From contig NZ_SJXJ01000004.1 in assembly GCF_004337695.1 (NCBI RefSeq), positions 222,281 through 286,280 of the forward strand: 64,000 nucleotides of DNA. The letters run 5' to 3'. The position numbers were made by a program, and so were the translations under genes. Positions 9,301-19,212 of this stretch are shown piece by piece (within the stretch, counting starts at the first letter, position 1; the number at the start of each line of letters is the position of its first letter). Origin of the DNA: Tenacibaculum sp. M341 (GTDB taxonomy: Bacteria > Bacteroidota > Bacteroidia > Flavobacteriales > Flavobacteriaceae). The notes below the pieces were generated by a model that worked only from the letters and a program-made list of their open reading frames with translations, searched no databases and was not told the DNA's origin.

Positions 9301-9482
9301 TAGATCAATTGCCTTATGTAGATTACATAGATGGATTAATCATTAAAAAAGAAGTTGTTGATGAAGAAACAGGGAAGTCTAAAATGGTAATTGATAGTAA
9401 TGTAGAGATTCAAGCAGATCCTAAATCCATTTTTGTGTCATCTAAAAAGCACATAGTAACAATTGCTAAAGAGGTATGCTAA
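6354..9482 (+). CDS. Large baseplate wedge protein (Afp11/Pvc11-like, gpJ/gp6-type)
   Basis: A protein of 1042 aa in the size class of Afp11/Pvc11. The C-terminal third carries the baseplate J-like region: the motif ETDLEYYRRISERLRHKNRA and QWDYEYLILQKFPDIFKVKC at about residues 820-865, followed by the two domains typical of gp6-like wedge proteins (PGYVTIIVVPNTRNK, then VEVSVKFNKGYDE). The middle ~600 residues are beta-rich. It would pair with the Afp12-like protein encoded next to form the wedges that surround the spike. The gene starts five bases after the gp25 stop and ends 31 bases before the chosen start of the next gene. Confidence 0.9.
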   Translation: MTNNTDTFLHYREGKTQSQRFLKNLDPENLKLNDLDVADWLLFAFNFAKHVNYFEKDNSQSSSVNWQDFFDYFQLKEIISDSIDDIDANAVDIPRREQVAYEKLRKSIQDKLYGFEKDGTLTPHLVLFISFLNILEYSKKSFNNLTKRHLDFYYSEILKIEKREAIEDKAYVIFELAKKATQEIVAEGTLLDGKKDADGKKRAYKIADDIVVNQAKVEHIRSFLRDDENQQIKMAPIANSKDGLGEKLDEDSQYWWPFGYFQNPDTEVAQLSYPELPDAELGFAIASPILKLKGGNRTVEIRFSYKNLGALGTTFTNADGTQGFDAFELADFKKNIQVLCSGEEEWLLNEEAIKSVTNTTNSLVLKLEFPKEFPAIAPNSEMLSGGFTTNQPIIRFIIKGEDNYAFYSKLAEKKILDMKIDVNVTEMTDFILENDSGLIDIKKPFYPFTSQPIKGSNFTLKSSEIFDKKWSNIDVKVNWKNTPDSFKDHYKAYISDKINGLDRNYFENPRPAEQNVTYVVNSDAYFKGEVLLKEKESWELRKAGVSLFTLNENDFTFSIKPGLNRADALRLVLSQSMLQEIYPVLYTLTLTGGDPTHPIPSNAYIPLIESIEINYEASEVKVTNDFNEETTLFLEDVYGYYKEDKLLNIVPQHNNSGELYIGLSALEGQQISLLVQNVEGSENPEAITFNEGEKIKWEVLSNNSWIDLSDDILLNETNNFLQSGIVKFQLPSTLNLSNTRLSGDLVWVRASMNRAFDAVCKLQGIFAQAAIARFENNGNNLSHLGEGLPANTIDRLQTRVPKIKSVSQPYNSIEGLYEETDLEYYRRISERLRHKNRAITQWDYEYLILQKFPDIFKVKCLNHTSNTSYLAPGYVTIIVVPNTRNKNIFDVYQPRVSQNLLTEVRDFVNSLNTMQVNAIVMNPNYQEIGVEVSVKFNKGYDENFYSKKLDEDIKSFISPWAFSAAEEISFGVAMNRFHMIDYLDQLPYVDYIDGLIIKKEVVDEETGKSKMVIDSNVEIQADPKSIFVSSKKHIVTIAKEVC

Positions 9483-9513
9483 TAAAATTAACTACGAAGA
9501 AAAAAATATTACA

Positions 9514-12411
9514 ATGTTAGATAATAAGCACATAACGATTCCTAAAAAGGTAGATACAAATGACGATTTAGATTTTGAATTTCTACGAAAAGAAGGAATT
9601 AATTATATAGAAAAACTAGGTAGTAAATTATGGACAGACTATAATTCTCACGACCCAGGAATATCAATTTTAGAGGTATTGAGCTATGCGATTACTGATT
9701 TAGGAATGAGAACTAATTTGAATATGGAAGACATTTTAGCTTCTAATTCCAATGAACACGCATTACATACTCAGTTTATAAAAGCAACGGAAATACTTCC
9801 ATCAGCACCTTTAACTCATTCTGATTACAGAAAGTTGTTTTTAAGTATAGGAGATAGTTTAAACTTAAAAAGGCCAATAAAAAACTGTTGGTTGGTACCT
9901 TATGAAGAAACTATTTATTCAGATTGTAAAACAGGAGAGTTGTCTTATGAAAAAGGTACTGGAGATGCACAGCATTTTAATGTAAAAGGACTGTATAAAT
10001 TGCTGTTAGATGTTGATGAGGATATAGTAGGAGATTGTGATCGTTCAGGAATTCATGCGGCTATTTACAATGTTTTTAATAAAAATAGAAACTTATGTGA
10101 AGATTTAGTAGAAATAGATGAAGTTAAAAACCAAGACGTAGCTATTTGTGCAAAAATAGAGGTAGAGCGTGAGGTAGATGAAGAGCGAGTACATGCTACT
10201 GTACTTCACAAGTTAGAGCAATATTTTGCTCCTGAAGTAAACTTCTATTCTTTAAATCAAATGTTAGATAAAGGGTATACAACTGATGAAGTTTTAGAAG
10301 GTCCACTTTTAGATAACGGAATTTTTATTGATACTAAAGAGTTAGAAAAAAGTCAATTAAGAACAGAGTTACGTTTGTCAGATATTATTAGAGAAATAAT
10401 GTCTATTGATGGTGTAAAAGAAATCAAAGAAATTTCTGTAAATCAATGTGGAGGAAGTGTATCAACAGATAATCCATGGGTTTTATGTTTAGAAGAAGGA
10501 AAGAAACCAGTTTTATGTGATTTAAGTTCATTTAGTTATAGTAAAGGTACTTTACCTCTAAATCTTAATAAAACAAAAGTTGAGCAATATCTAAATGAAA
10601 TCAAAGCTCAAGAAGCTTTATTAATTGAAAATGCACAAACTGATGGAGATATACCTTTACCAAAAGGAAACTATTATGATATAGATTCGTACAAAACCAT
10701 TTTAAACGAATTTCCTGATACTTATGGAGTAGGAAGTTTTGGAATTGTATCAGAATCTACACCAGAAAGAAAAGCATTAGCAAAACAATTAAAAGGTTAT
10801 TTGTTGTTTTTCGATCAAATTTTAGCAAGTTACTTCAAGCATTTAGGAAAGGTTAAAGAAATTTTAAGTGTTTCAGGATCTCTAAAAAGAACCTATTTTA
10901 CTCAAGCATTAAAAGATGTTAAAGGTTTTGAAGAGTTGGTAAGTAACGATTACACTAGTAACAATGAAGAGACATTAACTGATTTGTTATTTGAAGAAAT
11001 AGATAACAATGCACAAAGAAGAAATGAAGTTTTAAATCATTTATTAGCCCGATTTGCTGAGAATTTTAGCGACTATGTTTTTATAATGAAAGAGCTTTAT
11101 GGAAACTCTGTTGATGAAATTGTACTGAGAGATAAGGAAGATTTTTTAAAAGATTATGAAGTAATTAGTAAGACTAGAGGATCTGGGTATAATTATAATG
11201 CTCCGGTGGGTGATTTGTGGAACACTACTAATGTTTCTGGAGTACAAAAAAGAATTGCTCGTTTACTGGGACTTAAAAATTACGAGAGACGAAATATTTC
11301 TGATTCACCTGTAAATATTATTCCAATTTTAGACGATCAGTGTACAGATAATAATAACTCTGATGTCAATTATGCATGGGAAATTGAAGATGCTAATGGC
11401 GATATTTTGTTGTATTCTTTTGTTGATTTAGAGCCTAAACCTAAAGATGATGAACTGTGTGATATTGATCCAGTGTTGGCAAATGAAATAAATTCAAATC
11501 CTTGTTTTAATCCTTATTCAAGTTCAGAAAACACATATGATTATCATAAAGGATATCAAATAGAACATGTAGCATTTACAAACTTGTACACAGCTGTTTT
11601 CAATGCAATACAGGTGGATGTAGAAGAAATCAATAATGTTTTTGAGAAACCAGTTAAAGACGGAGATTTTATAGGTCATATAAAAATTGTAGAGAAAGAC
11701 GGGAAGTATAGTTTTAAGATTGTCAATAATTTACAAGAGAAATTGGTAATAGCAAGATCTAACAAATGCTACAATATTGATGAGTTAAGGGGAGCACTTA
11801 TAGATCTTTTAGAATATTTAAAACACGATTTCACAGAGGAAGGTATTTTCTTGGTAGAGAATATTTTATTAAAACCATCATTTAAAAGTTTAGAAATCAA
11901 TCCAGGAGGAATTGGATGTATGATTGTTCAAAACTCGTTCATTGTAGATTATAAAGATGATATAGGTTCAGATGTTGGAGAAGGAGCTTTTATGAATGGT
12001 TGTGAAGGAGACTGTGAAAATGAATTATTAGACCCTTATTCATACAGAGTAACTATTGTGTTACCAGGATATAGTTATCGATTCTCAGATCCTGATTTTA
12101 GAGAATATGCAGAAAAAGTAATTAGACAAGAGTTACCAGCTCATGTATTAGCCAAAATATGTTGGGTAGGAGACCGAAGAAGTGAATTAGGAACCTCTAA
12201 GGATAATTTAGAATTATTTGAAGGAGCTTATGAAAAATTTTTAAAAGATAAATCTAACGGAAGCTCTAATGAACTCTTAAAGAGTACAGAAGATTTAATT
12301 ACTAAGATGGACGAATTATACAACATTTATAGACCAGGAAGATTATTGGATTGTGGTGATGAGGATGATACGTTAGACGGAAGAATAATCTTAGGACAAT
12401 CAAATATTTAA
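9514..12411 (+). CDS. Baseplate wedge protein (Afp12/Pvc12-like)
   Basis: A protein of 965 aa from the ATG at 9514. A longer in-frame start exists at 9463, but it would overlap the upstream gene by 20 bases and add a poorly conserved leader, so the MLDNKHITIPKKVD start is preferred. Residues ~25-65 hold LWTDYNSHDPGISILEVLSYAI. The HDPGxxxLE motif is a hallmark of Afp12/Pvc12 and related gp6-like wedge proteins. The region around residues 420-560 (LAKQLKGYLLFFDQILASY) is also typical of this family in Bacteroidota. There are several Cys residues and Asp/Glu-rich tracts. In the baseplate it would form the second half of the wedge dimer with the Afp11-like protein. Confidence 0.87.
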   Translation: MLDNKHITIPKKVDTNDDLDFEFLRKEGINYIEKLGSKLWTDYNSHDPGISILEVLSYAITDLGMRTNLNMEDILASNSNEHALHTQFIKATEILPSAPLTHSDYRKLFLSIGDSLNLKRPIKNCWLVPYEETIYSDCKTGELSYEKGTGDAQHFNVKGLYKLLLDVDEDIVGDCDRSGIHAAIYNVFNKNRNLCEDLVEIDEVKNQDVAICAKIEVEREVDEERVHATVLHKLEQYFAPEVNFYSLNQMLDKGYTTDEVLEGPLLDNGIFIDTKELEKSQLRTELRLSDIIREIMSIDGVKEIKEISVNQCGGSVSTDNPWVLCLEEGKKPVLCDLSSFSYSKGTLPLNLNKTKVEQYLNEIKAQEALLIENAQTDGDIPLPKGNYYDIDSYKTILNEFPDTYGVGSFGIVSESTPERKALAKQLKGYLLFFDQILASYFKHLGKVKEILSVSGSLKRTYFTQALKDVKGFEELVSNDYTSNNEETLTDLLFEEIDNNAQRRNEVLNHLLARFAENFSDYVFIMKELYGNSVDEIVLRDKEDFLKDYEVISKTRGSGYNYNAPVGDLWNTTNVSGVQKRIARLLGLKNYERRNISDSPVNIIPILDDQCTDNNNSDVNYAWEIEDANGDILLYSFVDLEPKPKDDELCDIDPVLANEINSNPCFNPYSSSENTYDYHKGYQIEHVAFTNLYTAVFNAIQVDVEEINNVFEKPVKDGDFIGHIKIVEKDGKYSFKIVNNLQEKLVIARSNKCYNIDELRGALIDLLEYLKHDFTEEGIFLVENILLKPSFKSLEINPGGIGCMIVQNSFIVDYKDDIGSDVGEGAFMNGCEGDCENELLDPYSYRVTIVLPGYSYRFSDPDFREYAEKVIRQELPAHVLAKICWVGDRRSELGTSKDNLELFEGAYEKFLKDKSNGSSNELLKSTEDLITKMDELYNIYRPGRLLDCGDEDDTLDGRIILGQSNI

Positions 12412-12425
12412 AAAAAAAAAGCACC

Positions 12426-15400
12426 ATGAATTATAAATTAGAAAAACTTACAACACAATACAGGAAGTTTACAGAAAACCAAGCTTTAACAGCTGGTCAG
12501 TTAAATGAAATAATCGATTTTTTTGAAGATCAAGATCGTTTGTCAAGAACCCGATTAACCGGAGTTGGTTTGGCATGCGGATTTAAAACATCAGTTTTAG
12601 ATGGAGATGACGATACTAAAATAATCAATGTTACCCAAGGAGTAGGGGTTACTACAGATGGAGATTTAGTTACGCTAAGAGACAAAGCGAGTGGTAGTAT
12701 TGGTATATTAGGAGAAAAAGAGGTAGTAATTGATATTACAGAAAAAAACTATACACATTATAGAGAATACGAAACTACCAAAGGCTTTGAAGATAGTGAT
12801 TATCCTTTTTTTAAATCAGTAGGAGAAGATGGTGTAGAGCAAAAAGTAAAACTTTACGAACTACGTAATATAAAAGAGATCGCTTTAGAAGATTTAGAAG
12901 ATAAGGATAATGATGAGGAAGATAAAAAAAATCTTTTTAAGTGTTTGAATAGTAGTATGGTGACAGGTAAAGTTGCGTTACTGTTTTTAGAAAGTTTTGA
13001 AGAAGGAGAAACACCGTGTGAAGATATTGATTGTGATAATCAAGGAGATGAGCAGGTGTCTAACCTTAGAATGTTACTTGTAAGTGAAGACGATGTTGAT
13101 AAAATTAGTCAGTCAGATATTATTTACAAAACAGCAGAAAGTTATGAAGCTTTACATAAAGTATTAAATCCAATAGAAGCTTTTAGAGCTATCATTTCAG
13201 AGGATGTTAAAAATACAGTAGAGTTAAAAGAAAAATTTGCAGAAGTTGTAACAAAAACAAATGTGTTTGGTGAGGAAGAAGGAGATTTAGGTTTGTTAGC
13301 TGGTATTAAAAAGGTAATAGAAACATTTAATTTATCTATAAATACTACTGAACTTTCAAATAGAGCAGAAGTATTGTTTAAAGCGAGTAATTCTTTTAAA
13401 GGAGAAGATTTTCAGTATAGATATGATTTGTTAAAAGATTTGTTTGCAACATACAATGAAATTAGAAGCTTTATTTTACAACTTAAATTTCAATGTAGTC
13501 CAGATTTAAATGCATTTCCTAAACATTTATTATTAGGTATTTTAGGAGCGCCTTTAAATATTGGTGAAAATACTGAACACAGACACGATTTTTATAAGTC
13601 GCCTATTTTGGTAAATGATGGCGAAAACTATCAAAAACTAGTTTTTTTAGTAGACAGATTTGAAAAACTATTACAAAATGGCTTACCAAATATGTTGCCA
13701 AAAACATTAAAAATAACACCATCAACTACAAGTGTATTTTTAGGTAATAGAGCCATTCCTTTTTATTACAACACTTCCAATGAATTTATCAGAAATTGGA
13801 ATTTTGATAAAACAAAAAGAGGAAAAGAAGCTTATAATTTAAGTTATCATAGAGAAAATTTGTCTTCTGAAAATTTTATTCAAAAACCATTGAATTATAG
13901 TTTAGATGGATTTGATTTTTTTAGAATTGAAGGACATATTGGAAAGGATTATAAAACAGCTTACGAAGAGATTAATTCTAAACGAATTGAATATGGATTA
14001 CCTTTTAAAATTAAAGTGTTATCTCTAAATGAAATACTTGATTCAGAAAAAAAAATAGCGGCAGTAGCTACACCATCCTTTTCGGAAGATATAGCAGTGG
14101 CAGAAAGAGCTATGTTTTCTAATGATCCTGAAGAACAAAAACATGGGGCGCATATATTATCAGCATTAAGAAATAGGTTAAACAATGTAGAGGGTACACT
14201 TTTTCGAGATTCAATACTAGGCGAAAAAGAAATTGAAACAGAGCTGTTAAGTGAGTATTTATGTCGTAACTCTGGATTAGAACATGCTGGAGGTGTTGAG
14301 TTAGGGGGTACATTTGTGTTGTTATATTATACAACTCCTGGTCCAGATTCTTCAACGATGGTGGTTGCAGATTTTTCAGTTCCCTATGTGTGTTGTACTA
14401 AAAAAGAGCCTGTATTATTAGCAGTACCAGTAGATAAAGTATGTGAATATGAAGAACCAATTCAAATCTCTGTAATTCCAGAAGATGCAGAGGTTACTAC
14501 TTTTGTTAAGGAAAAACAAATTAATGCTATTACAAAAGTAGGGGAACAAAATTACTTTAACCCAATATTGGTTCCTTCTGAACATCATGAAAAGGTAATT
14601 ACTTTTCAGGTAAACGAAGAAGCTGTTGCGCCTCAAATAACTGTATATCCAGAGCCAAATATATCAATAGTATTAGATGAAATAGTATACAATGCCGATG
14701 AAAGAAGTGCAATGGTAACATTTGAGATTAACTCAACAACAGATCCTGATTTAAATAATTTAAGTTTCGAATGGAGTTTTGGTGATGGAGAGAGACAATT
14801 TTCAACAGGAAGAACTTTTACACATACCTACAAACGATTACCAGCTAATGAAGATATAGCATTTAACGTTGAAGTAATTGCAATCAATACTACTACAGGA
14901 GCTAGTAGTTGCCAAGCAATAGAAAGTTTGTTAATAGATTTATTTTTAATAGTAAACGAATTAGATATTTCAGTAACAGATGTATGTGATTATGATGACA
15001 GAGTTTTATTAGAGGTGTTACCAGTAGGAGCAGAGGTAAAAGCTTATCTATTAAACACACAGATTAACGCAATTGAAAAAGAAGGAGAACAACAGTATTT
15101 TGTTCCAAGAGCAGTCCCTTCAAGTACATTTGGCGATATTCAAGAGATTACTTTTACAGTAAATAATGATGTAATGAAACAAACGATAAAGGTTTATCCA
15201 AAGCCAGATGTAAATATTACATCTTCTATTGAATTTATTGATGGTAAAGATGAGGTAATAGTAACTTATAAAGGGTTAATAAGTGAATATGAATATGAAT
15301 TCGATTTTTCAGGAAATGGATTTTGGGAAGAAATTACACCAGATGCTACAGGAAGTTATTCAAAAACCTATGTATTAACATCTGATTTATCAGAAATTAA

Positions 15401-16550
15401 TACCAAGATAAGGGTAATAGGAGAAAATAGTTGTGTAAATGAGCTTGTAGTAACTCAAAAATTTAATGAAGGACCAACTGTAGAAGATAATACATTAACA
15501 TTGAATTTTTCAACAGCTTTTCAAGCAAATCAGCAACAGGCATTCAATACAGCTTCTTTTGTTAATGGATTTACAGATCCTAATGGAGATAGTTTTGAGA
15601 CTGTAAGAGTAACAGCTTTACCGTCTGTAGGTGAATTATTATTTAACGGTAATCCAGTTACAGTAGGCTATGAATTTCCAGTAAGTGATTCAGCTAGATT
15701 AACTTATTCAGTTGATAATGTTAAACAAGAAGCTGATGGTATATATATTTATCAGAATGATGTAGATGCTGAAATAAAACAATTAGAAGATGATGATTTT
15801 GTATTAATAAATTATGCGAATGGTGTTTACTCATTAAATAAAGTATCAGAAGATTTAATTGATTCAGGAGTTGATGGAACATTTGATACTTTGCCAGGTA
15901 CAACAGGATGGAATAGTGATGTAACAGGTGCAGGATGGGAAAATGGTGTAGGTACAGCTGATTCGGTATTACCTGACCCCGCAAATACAGCAAGTGTTCA
16001 AGTAGGTCCAGGTTGTCCGCCATCTTCACAAGGAGGGGTCTATGCAGGTGCTATATCAAGACCAACATGGAGAGAAGAGTTTTTTACAAAAATAGATGTA
16101 ATAGCAGGGGAAACTTATATTGTCACTTTTGAACAAGTTTTTGCAGGAGATAGAGCAGCAGCCTATACTTTAGGGATTGCTATACCATGGGTAGTAACAT
16201 TAGGAGGTGTCATGAAATCATCTACCCCTAATGTTTGGGAAGGTTTTGGTAATCAAACTTGGCAAAAAGAAACTTTAAAATTTGTAGCATCTACCACAGG
16301 CAATGTTATACTATCCTTTAGAACAGGATTACCCGTTGGAATGACTGATCATCCGGATGTTAGGTATGGTTATCTTGGTTGTGATAATGTAAAAATACAA
16401 CAAGTATTATCTACGTCTACAGATACAAGGGTGATTACCGGTCAAGAACTCACGGGTAAAATAATGAGTTTTGAAACATCAGATAATAATCCAAATAAAC
16501 TATTTAGTAATCAAGCCGATATATTTATGTCTTCAAGTGTTTTAAGTTAG
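12426..16550 (+). CDS. Large eCIS-associated fibre-like protein 1 (PKD and jelly-roll-like modules)
   Basis: A protein of 1374 aa of unknown exact function, paralogous over its first ~650 residues to the protein at 16587-19175 (shared YRKFT, FEDQDRLSR, GVGxACG, DCDNxGxEQ and a CC pair near residue 653). Then come two copies of a ~90-residue module (about 655-745 and 842-935) built on VCxY/VCDY...AEVxA/T...QINAIxKxGEQxYF, alternating with PKD-like folds (WSFGDGERQFSTGRTF near residue 785). A cadherin-like stretch (FVNGFTDPNGD, ~1045) and a C-terminal ~180-residue jelly-roll-like, possibly sugar-binding domain follow. There is no signal peptide or T9SS tail. Position right after the baseplate genes suggests a tail-fibre or target-recognition role in place of Afp13; this is inference. 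Confidence 0.75.
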   Translation: MNYKLEKLTTQYRKFTENQALTAGQLNEIIDFFEDQDRLSRTRLTGVGLACGFKTSVLDGDDDTKIINVTQGVGVTTDGDLVTLRDKASGSIGILGEKEVVIDITEKNYTHYREYETTKGFEDSDYPFFKSVGEDGVEQKVKLYELRNIKEIALEDLEDKDNDEEDKKNLFKCLNSSMVTGKVALLFLESFEEGETPCEDIDCDNQGDEQVSNLRMLLVSEDDVDKISQSDIIYKTAESYEALHKVLNPIEAFRAIISEDVKNTVELKEKFAEVVTKTNVFGEEEGDLGLLAGIKKVIETFNLSINTTELSNRAEVLFKASNSFKGEDFQYRYDLLKDLFATYNEIRSFILQLKFQCSPDLNAFPKHLLLGILGAPLNIGENTEHRHDFYKSPILVNDGENYQKLVFLVDRFEKLLQNGLPNMLPKTLKITPSTTSVFLGNRAIPFYYNTSNEFIRNWNFDKTKRGKEAYNLSYHRENLSSENFIQKPLNYSLDGFDFFRIEGHIGKDYKTAYEEINSKRIEYGLPFKIKVLSLNEILDSEKKIAAVATPSFSEDIAVAERAMFSNDPEEQKHGAHILSALRNRLNNVEGTLFRDSILGEKEIETELLSEYLCRNSGLEHAGGVELGGTFVLLYYTTPGPDSSTMVVADFSVPYVCCTKKEPVLLAVPVDKVCEYEEPIQISVIPEDAEVTTFVKEKQINAITKVGEQNYFNPILVPSEHHEKVITFQVNEEAVAPQITVYPEPNISIVLDEIVYNADERSAMVTFEINSTTDPDLNNLSFEWSFGDGERQFSTGRTFTHTYKRLPANEDIAFNVEVIAINTTTGASSCQAIESLLIDLFLIVNELDISVTDVCDYDDRVLLEVLPVGAEVKAYLLNTQINAIEKEGEQQYFVPRAVPSSTFGDIQEITFTVNNDVMKQTIKVYPKPDVNITSSIEFIDGKDEVIVTYKGLISEYEYEFDFSGNGFWEEITPDATGSYSKTYVLTSDLSEINTKIRVIGENSCVNELVVTQKFNEGPTVEDNTLTLNFSTAFQANQQQAFNTASFVNGFTDPNGDSFETVRVTALPSVGELLFNGNPVTVGYEFPVSDSARLTYSVDNVKQEADGIYIYQNDVDAEIKQLEDDDFVLINYANGVYSLNKVSEDLIDSGVDGTFDTLPGTTGWNSDVTGAGWENGVGTADSVLPDPANTASVQVGPGCPPSSQGGVYAGAISRPTWREEFFTKIDVIAGETYIVTFEQVFAGDRAAAYTLGIAIPWVVTLGGVMKSSTPNVWEGFGNQTWQKETLKFVASTTGNVILSFRTGLPVGMTDHPDVRYGYLGCDNVKIQQVLSTSTDTRVITGQELTGKIMSFETSDNNPNKLFSNQADIFMSSSVLS

Positions 16551-16586
16551 TTTTAGGTAGTACGAACAGGAATAAAAAACAAAACG

Positions 16587-19175
16587 ATGAGTATAGAATT
16601 AGATAAAATAATCACACTCTACAGAAAGTTTACCAATGGTCAATATGTGGCATACGATCAGTTTAATGAGTTTTTAAATAGTTTTGAAGATCAAGACAGG
16701 CTATCAAGAGTATTATTAAGAGGTGTAGGTGTTGCATGTGGTTTACAACCAACTTTAGAGAAAGATAAAAGTATTAGCGTTTCTGTAGGAAACGCTAATA
16801 CAACTGATGGGGATTTAATCCCTTTTTTAAAAGACATACGATATAGTCATTTTATAAATTATGATAATTTCAAAGCGTTATATCCTCCATTTTATAATGG
16901 AGATAACCAAATAAAATTATATGAGCTTGTTAGTAAAACTGAACTAAGTAAGGTTTCAGGAGCAAAATCATTGTCAAGTCTAGGGAATTTAGAAGATAAA
17001 TATCTTGTATTTTATTTAGAGAGTTATGAAAAAGATATAAAACCATGTAGAGGAGTAGACTGTGATAATTATGGAGTAGAGCAAATAAAAAACTTAAAAG
17101 TATTACTGACAGATCAGGATGGAATAGAACATCTATCAAAAGATGATGTTGTATATTTTAGAAAAGATGCTAGTAAATTTTATGATAGTCTACAAGAGAT
17201 AGTATTGGACAGACCACTATTAAATGAAAAGACCAATACTCAGACTCTCATAAATGATTTGTATTCAAACATTGTAAACGACAAAAATCTTCATGAGAGA
17301 ATAGAGAAGAATTACAGGTTTATAACTGGTTTTTTTGAATATGAAGATGTATTTAAGGATTTGTCTCTTACAAAGCTTATAGAAGAACTTTCGGGAAGAT
17401 CAAAAGAAATTGGAATTCAATATGTATATGCTTTTTTACGTGAGTTGATAAGTACTTACAATGAAATTAAGGAGTTGCTTCCTGAATTAAAGACATTGAA
17501 ATTTCCTGATTTTAAGGCTTTTCAGAAGCATATTATGTTAGGTAGTTTGAATACAGAAAATAAAACTTACAGACATCAGTTTTATAAAAGTCCTGTTGTT
17601 GATGAGTTAGCTACTTTAGATAAGGTAATGTTATTGCTCGATAGGTCTAGAGATCAAGTAAAGAATGTTTTGAGTTTGAATATTGATTTAGGAACAATTA
17701 AAGTTATCCCTTCTTCTAAAGTTCCAAACATTGGAAAAAAAGCAATTCCTTTTTATTATTTAAATAAACAAAGTGGAGGTTTAACTGTTATAAATGCTTT
17801 GCAGACTAGAGTAATGATACCAAATGAATTGAATGATAATAACAATTCGATAAGACATTCTTGGGATTTTGAAACTACTGTAAATAGAGATTATCAAAAT
17901 ATATTAGGGTATCATGCTTCAAACACTAGTTTGCCAAGGCATGTTCAAAAGCCAATAGATTTTAATTTAGATCAAGCATCATTTTTTAGGGTTGAAGGAC
18001 ACCTAGGTAAGAATTATGAAGAAGCTAAAAAGTTTTTAGATGATTTAAGATTTGAAAAGCAACTAGATTTTGATGTTGTCTTAATTTCACTAGAAAAATT
18101 AGATCCAAATCAAGGTGATGAAACTAAAATTAACTATTTAGATTATTTAGAAAGACATCCAGATGTAGCTCATCATTCAGGAGTGTATGCAGGAGGAACA
18201 TTTGTTATGATGTATGAATCAGAAACAAACCCAAAAGTTTTTGCAGATTTTACAATTCCTTATATCTGTTGTCCTACAAAATACAACTATTCATTATCAG
18301 CTCCGGTTTCAGAAGTTTGCCGAGGGGATGAGGATTTTATTCTAGTTGCAGAACCTTTGTTAGGGGAGGTAAAGGCTTTTATAAACGGTAATCAAATAGA
18401 TGTAATAGAAAAAATAGCAGGACAAAATTATTTTATTCCAGCTAATATACCTGACTCCATAACAAAAGAGGAGATAAGTTTTACAGTAAATGATAAGCCT
18501 GTTGAAACAAAATTATCAGTGTTGCCAGATCCTAATGTGAATATTACCACATCAATAGCGTATTTCCAAGACGATAGCAACAGATTTGATGTAACATTTT
18601 CAGGGCTAGATTCAAAATATACGTATGAATTTGATTTTTATTCTGATGATTTATGGAAGGAAGTAAAGCCAAATGAAAAGGGACAGTACACGCATAAATA
18701 TATGGTTTCTTCTGGTGAGTTAAAGGTTGAAGTGAAAGTTTTGGTTAAAGACACTGTCACAGGTTGTGTTTTGCTTGAGACTATTTTAGTAGAATCAGTT
18801 CCAGATATAGAAATTATTTCAGTTGATTATACTGAAGGAGGTTGCTGTAATGGATTGGAAATAGATAGTTTCTATTACCCAGAAGGAGAACGTTTTTGTA
18901 TTGATGCAAGAAATGTAAATCAAGTATCAGTACCGTTTGCTATAGAGACTATTAATTCAAGACCATTTACAAAAGTAAAAGGACGTTACAAATTGTATTC
19001 AAATACCGATTGGATTGATTTTACGGTGTTGGATATCAATAATATTAGAACTCCAGTAATTGCTGGTCTCGGAGAATTTGATTTACAAATCAGTATTTCA
19101 GAAGATGGAAATGTTTGGACTGACTGGTATACTTGTCCAAGATTTATCTTAGATAAATGTGTAGTGTACAGTTAA
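16587..19175 (+). CDS. Large eCIS-associated fibre-like protein 2, with C-terminal module shared with the giant repeat proteins
   Basis: An 862-aa paralogue of the preceding protein. The N-terminal ~560 residues align throughout (TLYRKFTNGQ, NSFEDQDRLSR, GVGVACGL, CRGVDCDNYGVEQ, FYKSPVVDE, FFRVEGHLGKNYEEA, PYICC). One copy of the VC...EVKAF...QIDVIEKxxGQNYF module follows at about 565-650, then a PKD-like fold. Residues 798-858 form a module (KGRYKLY, NN..TP.I, EFDL, NVWTDWY, final Cys) that reappears at the C-termini of both giant DUF285 proteins downstream. No signal peptide is present. It is separated by 36 bp from fibre-like protein 1. It is likely a baseplate-attached fibre or an adaptor; exact role unknown. 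Confidence 0.72.
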   Translation: MSIELDKIITLYRKFTNGQYVAYDQFNEFLNSFEDQDRLSRVLLRGVGVACGLQPTLEKDKSISVSVGNANTTDGDLIPFLKDIRYSHFINYDNFKALYPPFYNGDNQIKLYELVSKTELSKVSGAKSLSSLGNLEDKYLVFYLESYEKDIKPCRGVDCDNYGVEQIKNLKVLLTDQDGIEHLSKDDVVYFRKDASKFYDSLQEIVLDRPLLNEKTNTQTLINDLYSNIVNDKNLHERIEKNYRFITGFFEYEDVFKDLSLTKLIEELSGRSKEIGIQYVYAFLRELISTYNEIKELLPELKTLKFPDFKAFQKHIMLGSLNTENKTYRHQFYKSPVVDELATLDKVMLLLDRSRDQVKNVLSLNIDLGTIKVIPSSKVPNIGKKAIPFYYLNKQSGGLTVINALQTRVMIPNELNDNNNSIRHSWDFETTVNRDYQNILGYHASNTSLPRHVQKPIDFNLDQASFFRVEGHLGKNYEEAKKFLDDLRFEKQLDFDVVLISLEKLDPNQGDETKINYLDYLERHPDVAHHSGVYAGGTFVMMYESETNPKVFADFTIPYICCPTKYNYSLSAPVSEVCRGDEDFILVAEPLLGEVKAFINGNQIDVIEKIAGQNYFIPANIPDSITKEEISFTVNDKPVETKLSVLPDPNVNITTSIAYFQDDSNRFDVTFSGLDSKYTYEFDFYSDDLWKEVKPNEKGQYTHKYMVSSGELKVEVKVLVKDTVTGCVLLETILVESVPDIEIISVDYTEGGCCNGLEIDSFYYPEGERFCIDARNVNQVSVPFAIETINSRPFTKVKGRYKLYSNTDWIDFTVLDINNIRTPVIAGLGEFDLQISISEDGNVWTDWYTCPRFILDKCVVYS

Positions 19176-19212
19176 TATGATAAACGTTAAAACTAATTAC
19201 ACCTTCTTATTA

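Noticed and set aside
9463-9513. Upstream start for the Afp12-like protein
   Set aside because: It overlaps the preceding gene by 20 bases and adds a leader with no conserved features; the ATG at 9514 is a better start.
1-12411. Prophage or type VI secretion system
   Set aside because: There is no capsid, portal, terminase, integrase, or T6SS TssJLM membrane complex. The set of genes and the LysM, DUF5908 and Afp11/12-type proteins fit an eCIS.
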